From Anaerolineae bacterium (GTDB lineage Bacteria > Chloroflexota > Anaerolineae > Aggregatilineales > Phototrophicaceae), in the NCBI GenBank assembly GCA_017303635.1, contig JAFLCG010000001.1:186001-250000 (forward strand): a stretch of DNA of 64,000 bases, in the 5' to 3' direction. Of this stretch, positions 32,749 through 43,284 are shown piece by piece; position 1 is the first letter of the stretch, and every line of letters begins with the position of its first letter. Below the pieces are notes generated by a model. The model saw only the letters and a list, made by a program, of their open reading frames with translations, did not search any database and had not been told where the DNA came from. A program made the translations under genes and the position numbers.

Positions 32749-35700
32749 CTAGCGTTGTGGACGGCGTTCGTCACGGTTGCGGCGGCGGCCTGCCAGGAAC
32801 GCGATGATGACTAGCACAATCAACAGACCGATGCACAGCGCCACGGGTAGGATACTGGCATTATCGGCTGCCTGACCCTGGAACTCGGTCGTCAGTGTGG
32901 TGGGTGTTGAACTGGGTGCGACAGTCGGCGTATTGGATTGGGTTGTATCGGTTGCCGCCGCTGGCGCATCGGTTGGGGCTTCCACACTGGCAGTGACTGT
33001 TACCGGCGCATTTTCTGTGCCGCTGACGCTGGCACTAGCGGTCGATTCGGCGTCGGTGGTGGCGCGGGCATCCGCTGTTCCAGTGGCCTGGGCATCAAGC
33101 GTCCCTTGGGCATTGTTGGTCGCTTCTGCCTGAGCTGTGCTGGTGAGTGCTGTATTGGCGCTCCGGGTGGCCTGGGCGTTGACGCGGGCTTCCGCAGTTT
33201 GGGTTGCTCCCGCCTGTTGTGTGACCAGGGCATCTTGTGTCAATTGCGCTTGAGCCGTCTGGGCGGCACCTGCGGCAGCGTTTGTGGTTGCTAGCGCATC
33301 CGCTTGCGCGACCGCCTGAGCAGTCTGGGTTGCTTGACGATCAAGCGCTGCCTGGGCTGCCTGTGTCCCCTGCGCCTGCGCATCTAGCGTTTGTTGAGCC
33401 TGGGCAGTTTGCGAAGCTGCCACGTCTGCAATAGCGGTTGCGTCCGCGTCCTGGGTCGCATCCACAAAGACAGTCGATTGCGCCTGAGCCGTCAGAGCTG
33501 CTGCTGCCGCTAAAGTACCTGCCGCTTCACGGGTTGAACCCGCCTGAATCTGTACAACAGTGGGTGGTACAGGGGTGGCGCTGGGTTCTTCAACCGTTGT
33601 AGCCGCTGGATCAGGCGTATGGGTTGCCGTTGCGGGTTCTGGTGTATTGCTAGGGGCAGTAGTGGGTGTGGCGGTCGGCAGTGCGACGCTAAATGCGGTC
33701 TCAGCCACCGCCGAGCGCCCACCGGTGTTGTTCACTTCCACGCTCAGAACGTGCGGACCATCTCCGAGCGCTGCCACATCCAATTCGGCGCTGAACGGCG
33801 ATTCGGTGTCTGTGGCGATGACCGTGCCATCGACGCTGAAAACAGCGCTCGAAACCGGTGTCTGACTGCTGATTTCCAGCACGACATTGCGGTTGGTATC
33901 CAGGGCTTCACCCAGTTCGATACCCGTGATGGTCACGGTTGGTGGCAGCGCAGCAATCCCGAAAATAACCGTTTGGCTGGACTGGGTCCCGGCCTGGTCA
34001 GTGGCGGTGATGGTCAGTTCATTACGGCCCGCCGGTTCAAGTGTTTCGGGATCAATGACGAAGCTACCGGTGCTGCCCGCCACACCGAAGATCGTCTCTC
34101 CGTTGAGCGTTGCTGTTAGGTTATCAATGGGCGTCTGACCACTTGCACTCAGATTGATGGTCGTTGGGACGGCGAGTTCTTCATCCTCGCTGACCCCTTC
34201 AATCGTCAGGCTGGGTGGCAGTGCCGCGACGTTGAAAATGAAACTCTGGCTGCTTGTTAGGGCGGATTCGTTGGTACCTTCGACCGCCAGCACATGTTCA
34301 CCGGGAGCCAGCGTTGTCGGATCAATCTGGAAGCTGAAGGGGGCTTCGGTCAGGCTGACGACTTCGCCGCCATCCAGGCTGTAATTGGCGACTACACCGG
34401 CAGTTTGTCCGCCAACCTCTACGGTCACATCAACGGCTTCGGTCAGTTCGATACCGGCCTCTGGTAAGCCGCTTAAGGTGATCGAAGGCGGCAGAGCCGC
34501 GATCTGCACGACGCCCGTTGCAGTGCTGGAGTCCCCCGTGGAGTCGGTGGCTTCAACGTCCAGAACGTAATCACCCGGCGGCAGAGTAATCGGATCAATG
34601 GGTACGACGAAGGGCAGCGAGTCGCTGCTGCCGGATTGTACGGTGCCTGCGCCGACCAGTGAGAACGAGAAATTGCTGACGGGATCATCGGCCAGAACCG
34701 TGACCGGGATTTCAATGGGCTCGGCGATCGGTTCGCTGGGGAGTTCGCCCAGGCTGACAATCGGTACGGGGATAGGCGCACGCAGTTCAGCGCGGGCGAC
34801 ATCAATCGCCTCACCGCTGATGGCCTGAATATCCAGCCCATAAGTGTTGCCATCGACTGGAATCGAGGATGCATCCAGTGTGATGACGTATTGGCTGCGG
34901 AGTTTGCTCGCCAGATTGCGGTAGATGGTGATCAGTTCATCCGCTGTTGGCGACTCATCAAAGTTGGCGCTGGTGCCGCCAGAAATCTGCTGCAGGTAGG
35001 TGCGGTCGAAGCCAAAGCCGAGGCCGATGGTGTAAACGGGTACCCCACGCCCAAGGGCAGCAGCCAGCGCATCAGTACGGGCAGCTTGACTGCGACCGCC
35101 GAACTCCGCGCCGTCGCTCAACAGGATGACGACTCGGCGGGGATTGCCGCCGTTCGCCGCCGTATTGACTGCCAGTAGGGCCGCATCATACAAGCGGGTT
35201 TGACCGCCAAAGCCCAGGTTATTGATTGTGTTGACCAGCGTGTCACGGTCGCTGGTGAATTCCTGAACAACGCGCACCGAATTATCGAACGTGACGATGG
35301 CGATGCGGGCATTTGCCCCGGCTTCTTCCACGAAGCGCAGGGCAGCTTCGCGGGCGCGTTCAAACGGTGTTCCTGCCATGCTGCTGCTGGTATCCAGCGC
35401 CAGCACCACATCGAATGTCAGGTTGTCATCGGTGATATTTTCAACACGGACGATGTTGGCTCGTCCGGCCAATTCGCCAACGACGCTGAAGTTTTCTGCG
35501 CCTAACCCAAAGATCGGCTGCCCAATCTGATCCAGTGCTTCGGCACTGACCACCACCGTGGGATATTCGCTGGCGTTCACGCCAGTGATCGTCAGGTTGA
35601 GGCTGGGTGCTGCTGGCGTCGGCGCGTCCTGCATTAACAGGCGCGATGCAGGCAGAAGGGCTAACAAAGCTAAAATGAGAAAAAGAAACGACCGTTTCAA
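32749..35700 (-). CDS. Large VWA and Ig-like surface protein with low-complexity stalk
   Basis: A 983-residue exported and C-terminally anchored protein. I propose a TTG start at 35700, because the signal peptide (FLFLILALLALLPASRLLMQ) follows at once and GGGGG lies upstream; the first in-frame ATG is 35 codons further up. A VWA domain follows with MIDAS motif DTSSSMAGT and downstream TRLYDAALLA. Then come about five Ig-like/cadherin-like repeats, recognisable by LPPSLTI and GxHVLxVE patterns. Residues of about 700-920 are low complexity (QTAQAQQTLDAQAQ type). A C-terminal membrane helix (VALCIGLLIVLVIIAFLAG) and Arg-rich tail end it. Probably adhesion or complex scaffolding at the surface. 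Confidence 0.88.
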   Translation of the reverse strand: MKRSFLFLILALLALLPASRLLMQDAPTPAAPSLNLTITGVNASEYPTVVVSAEALDQIGQPIFGLGAENFSVVGELAGRANIVRVENITDDNLTFDVVLALDTSSSMAGTPFERAREAALRFVEEAGANARIAIVTFDNSVRVVQEFTSDRDTLVNTINNLGFGGQTRLYDAALLAVNTAANGGNPRRVVILLSDGAEFGGRSQAARTDALAAALGRGVPVYTIGLGFGFDRTYLQQISGGTSANFDESPTADELITIYRNLASKLRSQYVITLDASSIPVDGNTYGLDIQAISGEAIDVARAELRAPIPVPIVSLGELPSEPIAEPIEIPVTVLADDPVSNFSFSLVGAGTVQSGSSDSLPFVVPIDPITLPPGDYVLDVEATDSTGDSSTATGVVQIAALPPSITLSGLPEAGIELTEAVDVTVEVGGQTAGVVANYSLDGGEVVSLTEAPFSFQIDPTTLAPGEHVLAVEGTNESALTSSQSFIFNVAALPPSLTIEGVSEDEELAVPTTINLSASGQTPIDNLTATLNGETIFGVAGSTGSFVIDPETLEPAGRNELTITATDQAGTQSSQTVIFGIAALPPTVTITGIELGEALDTNRNVVLEISSQTPVSSAVFSVDGTVIATDTESPFSAELDVAALGDGPHVLSVEVNNTGGRSAVAETAFSVALPTATPTTAPSNTPEPATATHTPDPAATTVEEPSATPVPPTVVQIQAGSTREAAGTLAAAAALTAQAQSTVFVDATQDADATAIADVAASQTAQAQQTLDAQAQGTQAAQAALDRQATQTAQAVAQADALATTNAAAGAAQTAQAQLTQDALVTQQAGATQTAEARVNAQATRSANTALTSTAQAEATNNAQGTLDAQATGTADARATTDAESTASASVSGTENAPVTVTASVEAPTDAPAAATDTTQSNTPTVAPSSTPTTLTTEFQGQAADNASILPVALCIGLLIVLVIIAFLAGRRRNRDERRPQR

Positions 35701-36029
35701 GGCGAACCCCCGAAGTTCCGTCCGAAGTGGCAAATTACAAAATAGGCTTTTAATAATAGTAACGCATTTGTGCGGTCTGTACCACAACGCCGGGGAGAAA
35801 GCCAACCGCCCTCAGGGGGTGAGGGCGGTTGGTATTCGGGGCAGCCTGTCCGGTAGAAGGTGGGGGTATCACATCCACCGAACACCCGGCACTATAGCAC
35901 TACCCCGCCAGATGAGTTGTACGGAAACCCTACGGAAAGCCTACGCCGTAGGGCAAGCGTCAGCTTTCTCACCGGCCTGTAAGCCTCGGCTCAGGATTTA
36001 ACCGACGTGAGATTACAGTGTATGGTGTG
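35701..36029. other. Spacer between surface-protein genes, with hairpin
   Basis: No supportable gene. At 35802-35832 there is a 13-bp perfect stem (CCAACCGCCCTCA and complement) with a GGGGG loop. On the minus strand it is followed by a CT-rich stretch, so it can terminate the beta-helix gene transcript or attenuate the VWA gene just downstream. Confidence 0.6.
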
Positions 36030-38918
36030 TTAACCACTCACTACCGTGAAAATCGTATCCGCGACCGTCACGGGCAGAGCCTGTCCATTGCTGTCGACAG
36101 CCAATACATCACAATGAATATTGGTTGTACCGCTCTTGACTGCACGGTAGCCGAGGCTCAACAGTGTTCCCTCACCGTTAAAGGCGGGTGCCGGATTGAG
36201 TCGACTGGCTGCTACGCTCCAGCGTCCATCAGCTTGCGGGCCACTATCCACAAAAAAACTATTCCCCGCGTTGAAGCCGGTGCCATCCACGCGGGCAGTA
36301 CCGCTTAGAACCCCAGGGTCGACTGTACAATGAGCCTCAAGTCCGTAGAGGTTAGCCGCCCCGCTGATATTCAGATTTAGGGCCACCGCATCACCGGGAC
36401 GGGCGCTAGTTGGGGACATCTCCAGCCGTAGAACCGTCGGCACAGCTGGCTCCCGCACCAGGATCAGGCCGCTATACGGCGGGATGCTGACCGTACTCCC
36501 GGGTTCGTAGCGCTTGCCATCCAGATCCAGGTAAACGTGCTCATCCAAACGCGCCTCAATCGAAGTGTCAGTCGGGTTGGTTTCCAGCCGGGCCACCGAC
36601 TCTAGAGGACGCGATTCGACTGTCACGGGACTCACTTCAATATCATCTAGCCATAAGCGTCGGGGCTGTCCACTTTCACTCCGTTGGAGATCAAAGGTGA
36701 GCCGTAAATCCGGATCGGCCTGGTTGGCGGTAACCCACACGGTAAAGACCCGTTCAGCCGTATCGAGAGATAGCCGGGCTGGTTCCGAGCGCCCTTGGTA
36801 ATCCGGTCCCGCTTGCTGGAGATAAACTTCCAGGTGGGTGTCATCAACTTCTGCTTGAGCGCGGAAGCTTACCCGGAAGGTTTGTCCGGCTTCCGCTGCC
36901 CCGATGCTGGCATAGGTCAAGACATTGCGGTCGGCGCCGATATGCCCGAAGCGCAGGCTGCCACCCCACTTTGAATCCCATTCCAGTTCCAGGGACGTAT
37001 CCGGCCAGCCATACCAGTCATCAGCGTGAGTATCCATCTCGCTGTTGCTGATGCGGTTGGAGCCTGGTTCGCCAAGTTCAACATAGGGTTCATAACGGAT
37101 GCCGCAGTCCCGGCTTCCCTGATCGTAACCATAGCTTATTTGCCAGTCTTCGAGCGATAGCTCACGGCTGAACCAGTTAGGCTGGAAGGCGACACTGATC
37201 GGATTGGCGCGCAGTGGATTGCAGTAGCCGTTATCTCGCAGTGTCCCTAACTGGTCGAGCCACGCTTCACCAAGGAGCGAGGTCTGCGCCCGCAGCGGGC
37301 TGGAGTCCAGACCAAAACTGAATACGCGATTGTTTTCGATCAGGCTGTCGGTGGATTCGAGCGTGCCGAGGTGGTCATCAGTGAGGATGATTCCCCATTC
37401 CCCAGCAGCAAAGACGGTATTGTTGACGACCCGGATATTGCGAGTATTGTGCAGCACAATGCCGCTCGCGCCAATATAACCGATGACGTTATCCTGGACG
37501 TTGATGTTCTCCGAGTTGTCATCAATGTAGATCCCGTTGACGGCAGGGCTGTTCCATGGGATGGCCGCGTCGCTCCCCAGGCCGTACAAAACATGATTCC
37601 CGATGATCTGGCTGTCCCGCACATGCCACGTATAGATTCCGCCGCTATCGACTTTGACCTGAGCATAATGTTGTACCAGGTTATAGCGAGCTGTGACCGC
37701 CCCGGAAAGCCCCACGCCGTTATAGCCAATATATTGAACAGTGTTGTACTCGAATAATGATTGATCACCGTCAAAACCAACGCCGTTATACTGCCCATCA
37801 CCCCCTTTGCCCATACCCGCCAGCATACCAATCTGCTCAATGGTGTTGTGGTGGATGCGGCAGTCGTTACACTCCCATATCCGCAGTCCATGTGTCAGGT
37901 GGTTGGCGAGGTGGCTGTGTACCAGTTCCAGGTCCGTACAGTTGACTAAGCGTACGCCTTCGGCGGCACTATGGATGACCTGGAGCTTTTCCAGCCGGAC
38001 TCCTTCGCAGTTAAGCACATCCAGACTTACTTCCCGTCCACCCTGGATGACCAGATCGCGAAGTTCAACATGGAACAGATTGGAAAGGCTGACGACTGTC
38101 TCCGTTCTCGTCGTTTCAATCCGGTGCTGATTGGGGTCACTGGTCAAGTACAACGTGATGGTCTGGTTAGCAGCGTCGTAAACCCACTCACCTTCCTGGT
38201 CGAGTGCATCCGGGTGGTTCTGAATGAAGTAGCCATAGCCGACTTCAAAATCATAACTGGTATCATCCCGCGCTGTTCCGAGCGATAAGGTGCCACCCTG
38301 CTGCCCGCTGATGGGGTAGCGATCCAGCACCCAGGCGATGCTGCGGATGACCAGTTCACCCCCCGTCCAGTTCATTCCGGATGCCAGCGCATCATCTGTA
38401 ATCGAAGTGTGGCCTGTAGCGGAGTCAAAGTACAGGTAACCTTCGTCGCCTTCATCGAGATTGGGATAGCGGGCCAGGGCTTGTGCCTCGCCATCCACCA
38501 GCAGCAGATCCGTGCGCTCATTACAATTCGGGCAGGTGGTTTGCCAGCGGTTCGCGCCGAGATGGGTCCACCCGCTCAGTGATACCAGTCCGCTGATGAT
38601 GGGATCTGCCCCTTCGCCATAAGCACCGAATATGATGGGGGACTCTGCCGTGCCACTGACTTGATAATCGGCGGACAGGCTCCCGCTGTAGACCCCGCCG
38701 CGCTGGAACAAGAACTGCGTGCCGGGTGCGACACCATCGGGGAAGACACTCTCCACACGACTGAGGCTCTTCCAGGGTTGCGTTAGAGTGCCGGGTGCCG
38801 AGTCATCACCATTTGGAGCAATGTAATAGATCACGGCGCTGCCCTGTGCCCTGAGTGGCGCGGTCAGCAGCGGCAGGCAGAGTGCCAATAACAGAATCCA
38901 CTTGCGGGAATAGCTCAT
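36030..38918 (-). CDS. Secreted right-handed beta-helix protein with CBM and cohesin-like modules
   Basis: A 962-residue exported protein: signal peptide to about residue 25 (LLLALCLPLLTAPLRAQ), a parallel beta-helix domain of roughly 550 residues that opens with IAPNGDDSAPGTLTQPWKSL, as in many pectate-lyase-like and chondroitinase-B-like proteins, a jelly-roll carbohydrate-binding-like module (about 620-760), and a C-terminal cohesin-like domain (LRLEMSPTSARPGDAVALNL through AVKSGTTNIHCDVLAVDSNG). No catalytic residue set can be assigned with confidence, so it may be a polysaccharide lyase, hydrolase or binding protein. GGAGCG precedes the ATG at 38918. Cohesin-like modules hint at protein-protein docking. 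Confidence 0.85.
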   Translation of the reverse strand: MSYSRKWILLLALCLPLLTAPLRAQGSAVIYYIAPNGDDSAPGTLTQPWKSLSRVESVFPDGVAPGTQFLFQRGGVYSGSLSADYQVSGTAESPIIFGAYGEGADPIISGLVSLSGWTHLGANRWQTTCPNCNERTDLLLVDGEAQALARYPNLDEGDEGYLYFDSATGHTSITDDALASGMNWTGGELVIRSIAWVLDRYPISGQQGGTLSLGTARDDTSYDFEVGYGYFIQNHPDALDQEGEWVYDAANQTITLYLTSDPNQHRIETTRTETVVSLSNLFHVELRDLVIQGGREVSLDVLNCEGVRLEKLQVIHSAAEGVRLVNCTDLELVHSHLANHLTHGLRIWECNDCRIHHNTIEQIGMLAGMGKGGDGQYNGVGFDGDQSLFEYNTVQYIGYNGVGLSGAVTARYNLVQHYAQVKVDSGGIYTWHVRDSQIIGNHVLYGLGSDAAIPWNSPAVNGIYIDDNSENINVQDNVIGYIGASGIVLHNTRNIRVVNNTVFAAGEWGIILTDDHLGTLESTDSLIENNRVFSFGLDSSPLRAQTSLLGEAWLDQLGTLRDNGYCNPLRANPISVAFQPNWFSRELSLEDWQISYGYDQGSRDCGIRYEPYVELGEPGSNRISNSEMDTHADDWYGWPDTSLELEWDSKWGGSLRFGHIGADRNVLTYASIGAAEAGQTFRVSFRAQAEVDDTHLEVYLQQAGPDYQGRSEPARLSLDTAERVFTVWVTANQADPDLRLTFDLQRSESGQPRRLWLDDIEVSPVTVESRPLESVARLETNPTDTSIEARLDEHVYLDLDGKRYEPGSTVSIPPYSGLILVREPAVPTVLRLEMSPTSARPGDAVALNLNISGAANLYGLEAHCTVDPGVLSGTARVDGTGFNAGNSFFVDSGPQADGRWSVAASRLNPAPAFNGEGTLLSLGYRAVKSGTTNIHCDVLAVDSNGQALPVTVADTIFTVVSG

Positions 38919-39021
38919 CTTGACGGCGCTCCACAGAATCAGCATTGATCTTTGAGCGTAGTGGAGTTCGCTTCGTCAAGGCAATAGGACAGAAGGCCGG
39001 GACGCCCCAGCCCTTGAATGT

Positions 39022-41055
39022 CTAGCGCTGTACCGTGATGCTGCCGATGAACAAACGATCTCCCCGCCGTTGACCCGTCTCATCCAGCACCGGTAGGCGC
39101 GCTCCAGTCATCGATTGGGCTGCACCTATCGAGAGGGTATAGACTCCATCTGGCAAAGTGAGCGGCAGTGGGACAAAGGTGATCTGGGCGAAGACATCAC
39201 GCGGTTGGAGCGCGGTTACATCCACGCTGATGCTGTCGTTCTGGGTAACGATGGCTGCTGGATCAGACAGGATATGGGTGAAGAACCGCAGATCTGGGGG
39301 GAGTGGTCCATCCACCCGCCACCAGGTGATGACAGTGACCACGCCGCCGGGTTGATAGGCTCCTTCGGGCTGGGGTTCGTATCCGGCGAAAGTCAGATTT
39401 CCACCAAAGCGGATCGGTGGCGGGATCACACCTTCCTGCCCTTGCCGTCCTTCTGGCGCGTAGGCGATCGGGGCTGTTGTCGTGAAGCGGCCTAGTTGAT
39501 CCGCCAGTGCGCTGGCCGCGTTCAGGCGGATCAAGGAGTCCGGCGGCGCATCCGGGTCAACTTCAACGCGCCCCTGCTGTAACCAAACCCGCGAAAAGTC
39601 CGGTAGGCGCTCGTAGGATTGAAGTCGTGGGAAAGCGATTTGCTGACCTTCGCCCCCATTGATGAAAACCAGCCCTGTACCACAGTCGGCGTAGCGCGGC
39701 GTAAACGCTTTGCGGTTCATCATCAGCAGCAGTTGATCCGTTGCGTTGAGGCCGCTCCCCTCGATAGGAGTATCACAGATGAGGGTGGGTACATTTGCCG
39801 CTGTCCGGTCGAGTTCCCGCGCCAGCAGACCGATGCGTGTATTGAAGGTGGTCGCCATAGCAGCCTGGTTCGGCCAGGTCTCAAACAAATCGCGCACACT
39901 CCACTGGACGTTAAATGCCAGCAGTCCAATGATTGCTACCCATCCTGCTACTTTACCCAGACGCGACGGAATGCTCTGGTAAATGGACTGTACGCCCAAT
40001 CCAACATACAGCGCAATCAGCGGTAGCAGCGGCAGCATCCGCTGGAAGTCTGGGCTATCTGGCGAGAGCAGGGCCGCCGGGAGCAGACACACAGTTGCCA
40101 GCAGCGGCAGCGCATGGCGGGATTGCCGGGCATCCCGCGCGGCGATCAGTACACCAATGATGAGGACCATGCCGCTGAAGAGGTCGATCAGTGGGCGACC
40201 AGCCAGGTTATGTGCTGGGTTGGAGTCGCCGAGGAAGATTAGCCCGCCCAGGCTGTTGAGGATGCTTCCCGGCAGCGAATGTTCGGTCAGGCTGTAGCCG
40301 CCCCATAACCGTTGAATGCCACTCAATTCCGGTAATCGAATACTGGAGACGAGATAAGGCATCACGATGATGATGAGCACGACCAGGCTGAAGCGCAGGT
40401 AGGGTAGCGATTGTTCGGGCAGCCGCAGGTTTCTGCGGGACGATAACCGCAGGATGATGAACAGGATTGCGAAGAGCAGGATGAAGAAATGGATCGGATG
40501 CAGGTAGAAACCTGCGCCCAACATCAATCCCAGCACAGCAAAAACTGTGTTTAGCGGCAGGGTTGGATGAGGCTCCCGGTAGACGGAGAGCCCTCGTGCC
40601 AGCACCAGCATGACCCCGGCCACTAGCCCCGGCAGCAGAATCTCTCTGGAAACCATGCGCCCGGCCAGAATAAAGGGCAGGTTAAACACCAATAGCGCCA
40701 GCGCTGTGATGCCGGCCAGCGGCCCATACAGGCGCATCACCAGTGCATATACGACTGCCAGCGTGAGCAGGCTGGCCCACACTGAAATCAGGTGATAGCC
40801 CAGTGGCCCATTGCCGATGAAGGCGGTTACCAGTGCCGTACCAGTATGATACAGTCCTTCTCGCCCTTCTCCTTCGGTGGATTGCAAGTCGTAAAAGACC
40901 TCAATCGTTCCCAGCCGGATTCGTTCGGTCACCCGAATATCGGTGATCTCCTCGGCATGGACGCCGCCGGGGAGTGTGGTCAAGTTAGCGATCCGCAGCC
41001 AGGCTGCTGCCAACAGCAGCACCGCCGCCAACCAATAGGCAAATCGGGAATTCAA
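39022..41055 (-). CDS. GT-C fold membrane glycosyltransferase (GT39-like)
   Basis: A 677-residue polytopic protein with about eleven membrane segments in its first 430 residues. The first external loop has GGVHAEEITDIRVTERI, an acidic pair at the usual GT-C catalytic site, and the segment GREGLYHTGTALVTAFIGNG follows in the order typical of PMT/ArnT-like enzymes. The C-terminal 250 residues are a soluble beta-rich domain. It has the same overall plan as the protein at 12333. It lies between two exported-protein genes on the same strand and may glycosylate surface proteins. Donor and acceptor unknown. Confidence 0.85.
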   Translation of the reverse strand: MNSRFAYWLAAVLLLAAAWLRIANLTTLPGGVHAEEITDIRVTERIRLGTIEVFYDLQSTEGEGREGLYHTGTALVTAFIGNGPLGYHLISVWASLLTLAVVYALVMRLYGPLAGITALALLVFNLPFILAGRMVSREILLPGLVAGVMLVLARGLSVYREPHPTLPLNTVFAVLGLMLGAGFYLHPIHFFILLFAILFIILRLSSRRNLRLPEQSLPYLRFSLVVLIIIVMPYLVSSIRLPELSGIQRLWGGYSLTEHSLPGSILNSLGGLIFLGDSNPAHNLAGRPLIDLFSGMVLIIGVLIAARDARQSRHALPLLATVCLLPAALLSPDSPDFQRMLPLLPLIALYVGLGVQSIYQSIPSRLGKVAGWVAIIGLLAFNVQWSVRDLFETWPNQAAMATTFNTRIGLLARELDRTAANVPTLICDTPIEGSGLNATDQLLLMMNRKAFTPRYADCGTGLVFINGGEGQQIAFPRLQSYERLPDFSRVWLQQGRVEVDPDAPPDSLIRLNAASALADQLGRFTTTAPIAYAPEGRQGQEGVIPPPIRFGGNLTFAGYEPQPEGAYQPGGVVTVITWWRVDGPLPPDLRFFTHILSDPAAIVTQNDSISVDVTALQPRDVFAQITFVPLPLTLPDGVYTLSIGAAQSMTGARLPVLDETGQRRGDRLFIGSITVQR

Positions 41056-41173
41056 TTACGACTCCGCACTGCGCCTGTGGTCATCAAACCCTGGCGCTAT
41101 TGGAACAATGCGCTTCTACCTTAACGCAATGGGGCAGGAACTCAAAATCTGGGGATAGCCTGTGGAGAGTGTA

Positions 41174-41198
41174 GAAGGGGTGCCGTTAGCACCCCTTC
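41174..41198 (-). terminator. Terminator hairpin after the beta-propeller gene
   Basis: GAAGGGGTGC pairs perfectly with GCACCCCTTC around a 5-base loop, nine bases after the stop codon. On the minus strand it is followed by TACACT, so the T-run is poor. Confidence 0.6.
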
Positions 41199-41206
41199 CA
41201 CCAGCT

Positions 41207-43201
41207 TTATTCAGGGGAGATCAGAATTCCGCTGAAGAGAATGTGACCATCAGCGGCGACCGTTGCCGTTTGCATCCGCGAAAATCCCGAAAACGGGAAT
41301 TCGAACAACTGGTATCGCTCAGCATCGGGTGTATAGGCCCATAATCCCGCCTGCTCATTGTCGAGTGCTTCTATATGCAAGGCCAGCGCCGAGCTCTTAT
41401 CCGGGGATAGTACAACGGCTCGTGGTGTAAAGTATGCTGGCGGATGACCTGAATCGGCATCTGGCTCATTCAGTTCGTCTTCCTGATAGCTGCTGAAGTC
41501 CGTGAGCGGCACTAACACCCCTTCGGCTAGTTGATAGTGATACAGAATACCAAAAATGCCGCTTGGCCTGCCCGTTGGACTATAGGCATACACAAACAAG
41601 CCCTGCTGATTTCCGCTCCAGCCCACTGCCATCGGGATTAACATAGTGCGCTCGCTCGCATCTTGTGGGAGGCTCATGCGGAAGTCATCCATGGTGATGA
41701 TCTGCCGGGGCGCATCTTCGCCGGAAAGCGACATGACCCACACGCCATTATTGCTGGAGTCGGTGTCACGTTCCCGCACGATAAACGCCGCCTGACTGGC
41801 ATCTGGTGAGATGCTCAATGCCCCGTCTAGGTCGCGCTGACTGAAATCGTAGATGGCGAATTGTTCGAATAAGCCTGAGAGATCCCGAATGCGTTCTGCT
41901 TCTCCACCCGTTGGCGCGCTGCGATACAGCCCCAGGGAATAGATGTCACGGTTGCTGACATCGGGAACTTCATGGCGGACGAAGTACAGGTTGCCATCCG
42001 GCCCCCAGGCATAGACGCTCTCAATCCACAGGGCATGGTCATTGTCTTCGTCTGACTCACCGAAAAGCGCAAACTTCTCGAAAAAATCCTCAGTGAGATT
42101 GGTTATCCGTTGTTCAACTGTATCCCAGACCCATAGATCTGGTTCCTGTAACGTGCGTGCCCATTCCTGGGTTAGGGCCAGGTAGCGGCTGTCCGGCGAC
42201 CAGAGGAGGTGATTTGGCGCACCAAAGGGTGTTGGAAAGTCGATACAATCCATTGTCCCATTGCTTAGTGTCACTTGGCACAGGCCTCTGTTTTCACTAT
42301 TCATGTTAAGCCAGGCGATGCGGGTTCCATCGGGTGAAATCACCGCTGAAAAATCAGCCGTTGCCTCGTCCAGATCGAGTGAGTCCAGCAGGTCGCTCAG
42401 GTCTTGTGCTTGGGCATAGATGATCTCACTCAACGCCAAGCCGTTGTTGGGGAGGGTCTCTACGGGACCTGTAGTCGTGGTGCTGGGGACATCCAATCCG
42501 TAATTCATCGAGGCCACCACCGCCTCAAATAGCGGCTCCATCGCCGAGAATTCGCCCGGTGGCGTCAACGCGATGAAGACGGCAATTTTATTGCTGGCTG
42601 CCAGGTCAAAGGCATAGGCCGCCCCTTGCAGATTATCGGAATCCACCGTGTAACGGAATCCGCTGAACTCGTTCACGATTACGGGTTCCCTATTGATGAA
42701 ACCTACTTCGCTTGAAAGACCATTTTCTTCCAGTTGGGTCCGGAATTCCTCGAAGTCCTCGGCATTGAAGAGGCTTTCGGGATCGCCATAGATGGCGACT
42801 ACCACCTGCGAACCGGGCGCAATCTCACCACCGAGATTGCTCTCCACGATGGTATTGACCGCTTCAGTGCTGTTGCCCAGCACCCATGCACCCGCAATCG
42901 GGCTGGCTTGTGACCAGCTTTCCGGGTAACGGATGCGGAAAAGGCCATCCGGGAACTCCACCACCTGGGGTAACAGCGCATTACCGTCGGCACAGGCAGA
43001 GAGAATAGATTCCAGATTGGCCTGAACCTCGGCGATAATCGCGGCAGCGCCAGCGGTATCGCCCTCATTAGCGGCTGCCTGAGCTTCAATCAGTTTAGAA
43101 ATATCATCCAGAAGGTTAGGTTCACAACTGTTTTGTGCTTGTGTGCTGGCAATAGGCGTCATCACGACAATCAGCAGGATGACCAGCATCCAACGTTTCA
43201 C
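41207..43201 (-). CDS. Secreted beta-propeller (PD40/WD40-like) protein
   Basis: A 664-residue exported protein with a signal peptide (VILLIVVMTPIASTQAQ). Residues 25-240 are an N-terminal domain with two Cys and a PsbP-like or lipoprotein-like sequence (FPDGLFRIRYPESWSQ). After residue 270 there are repeated blades such as FSAVISPDGTRIAWLNM, LLWSPDSRYLALTQE, YAWGPDGNLYFV and LSISPDASQAAFIV, the PD40 signature of TolB-like propellers. It probably binds proteins or glycans outside the cell. The role is not known. It ends just before its own hairpin terminator. Confidence 0.85.
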   Translation of the reverse strand: MKRWMLVILLIVVMTPIASTQAQNSCEPNLLDDISKLIEAQAAANEGDTAGAAAIIAEVQANLESILSACADGNALLPQVVEFPDGLFRIRYPESWSQASPIAGAWVLGNSTEAVNTIVESNLGGEIAPGSQVVVAIYGDPESLFNAEDFEEFRTQLEENGLSSEVGFINREPVIVNEFSGFRYTVDSDNLQGAAYAFDLAASNKIAVFIALTPPGEFSAMEPLFEAVVASMNYGLDVPSTTTTGPVETLPNNGLALSEIIYAQAQDLSDLLDSLDLDEATADFSAVISPDGTRIAWLNMNSENRGLCQVTLSNGTMDCIDFPTPFGAPNHLLWSPDSRYLALTQEWARTLQEPDLWVWDTVEQRITNLTEDFFEKFALFGESDEDNDHALWIESVYAWGPDGNLYFVRHEVPDVSNRDIYSLGLYRSAPTGGEAERIRDLSGLFEQFAIYDFSQRDLDGALSISPDASQAAFIVRERDTDSSNNGVWVMSLSGEDAPRQIITMDDFRMSLPQDASERTMLIPMAVGWSGNQQGLFVYAYSPTGRPSGIFGILYHYQLAEGVLVPLTDFSSYQEDELNEPDADSGHPPAYFTPRAVVLSPDKSSALALHIEALDNEQAGLWAYTPDAERYQLFEFPFSGFSRMQTATVAADGHILFSGILISPE

Positions 43202-43284
43202 GGTAGCCTCCTCTGCGATGGAATCACATACTTTCCATTATAGGCAGACTGTGAAAATGGACAGTAGCCGACAAACTAGGGGTA

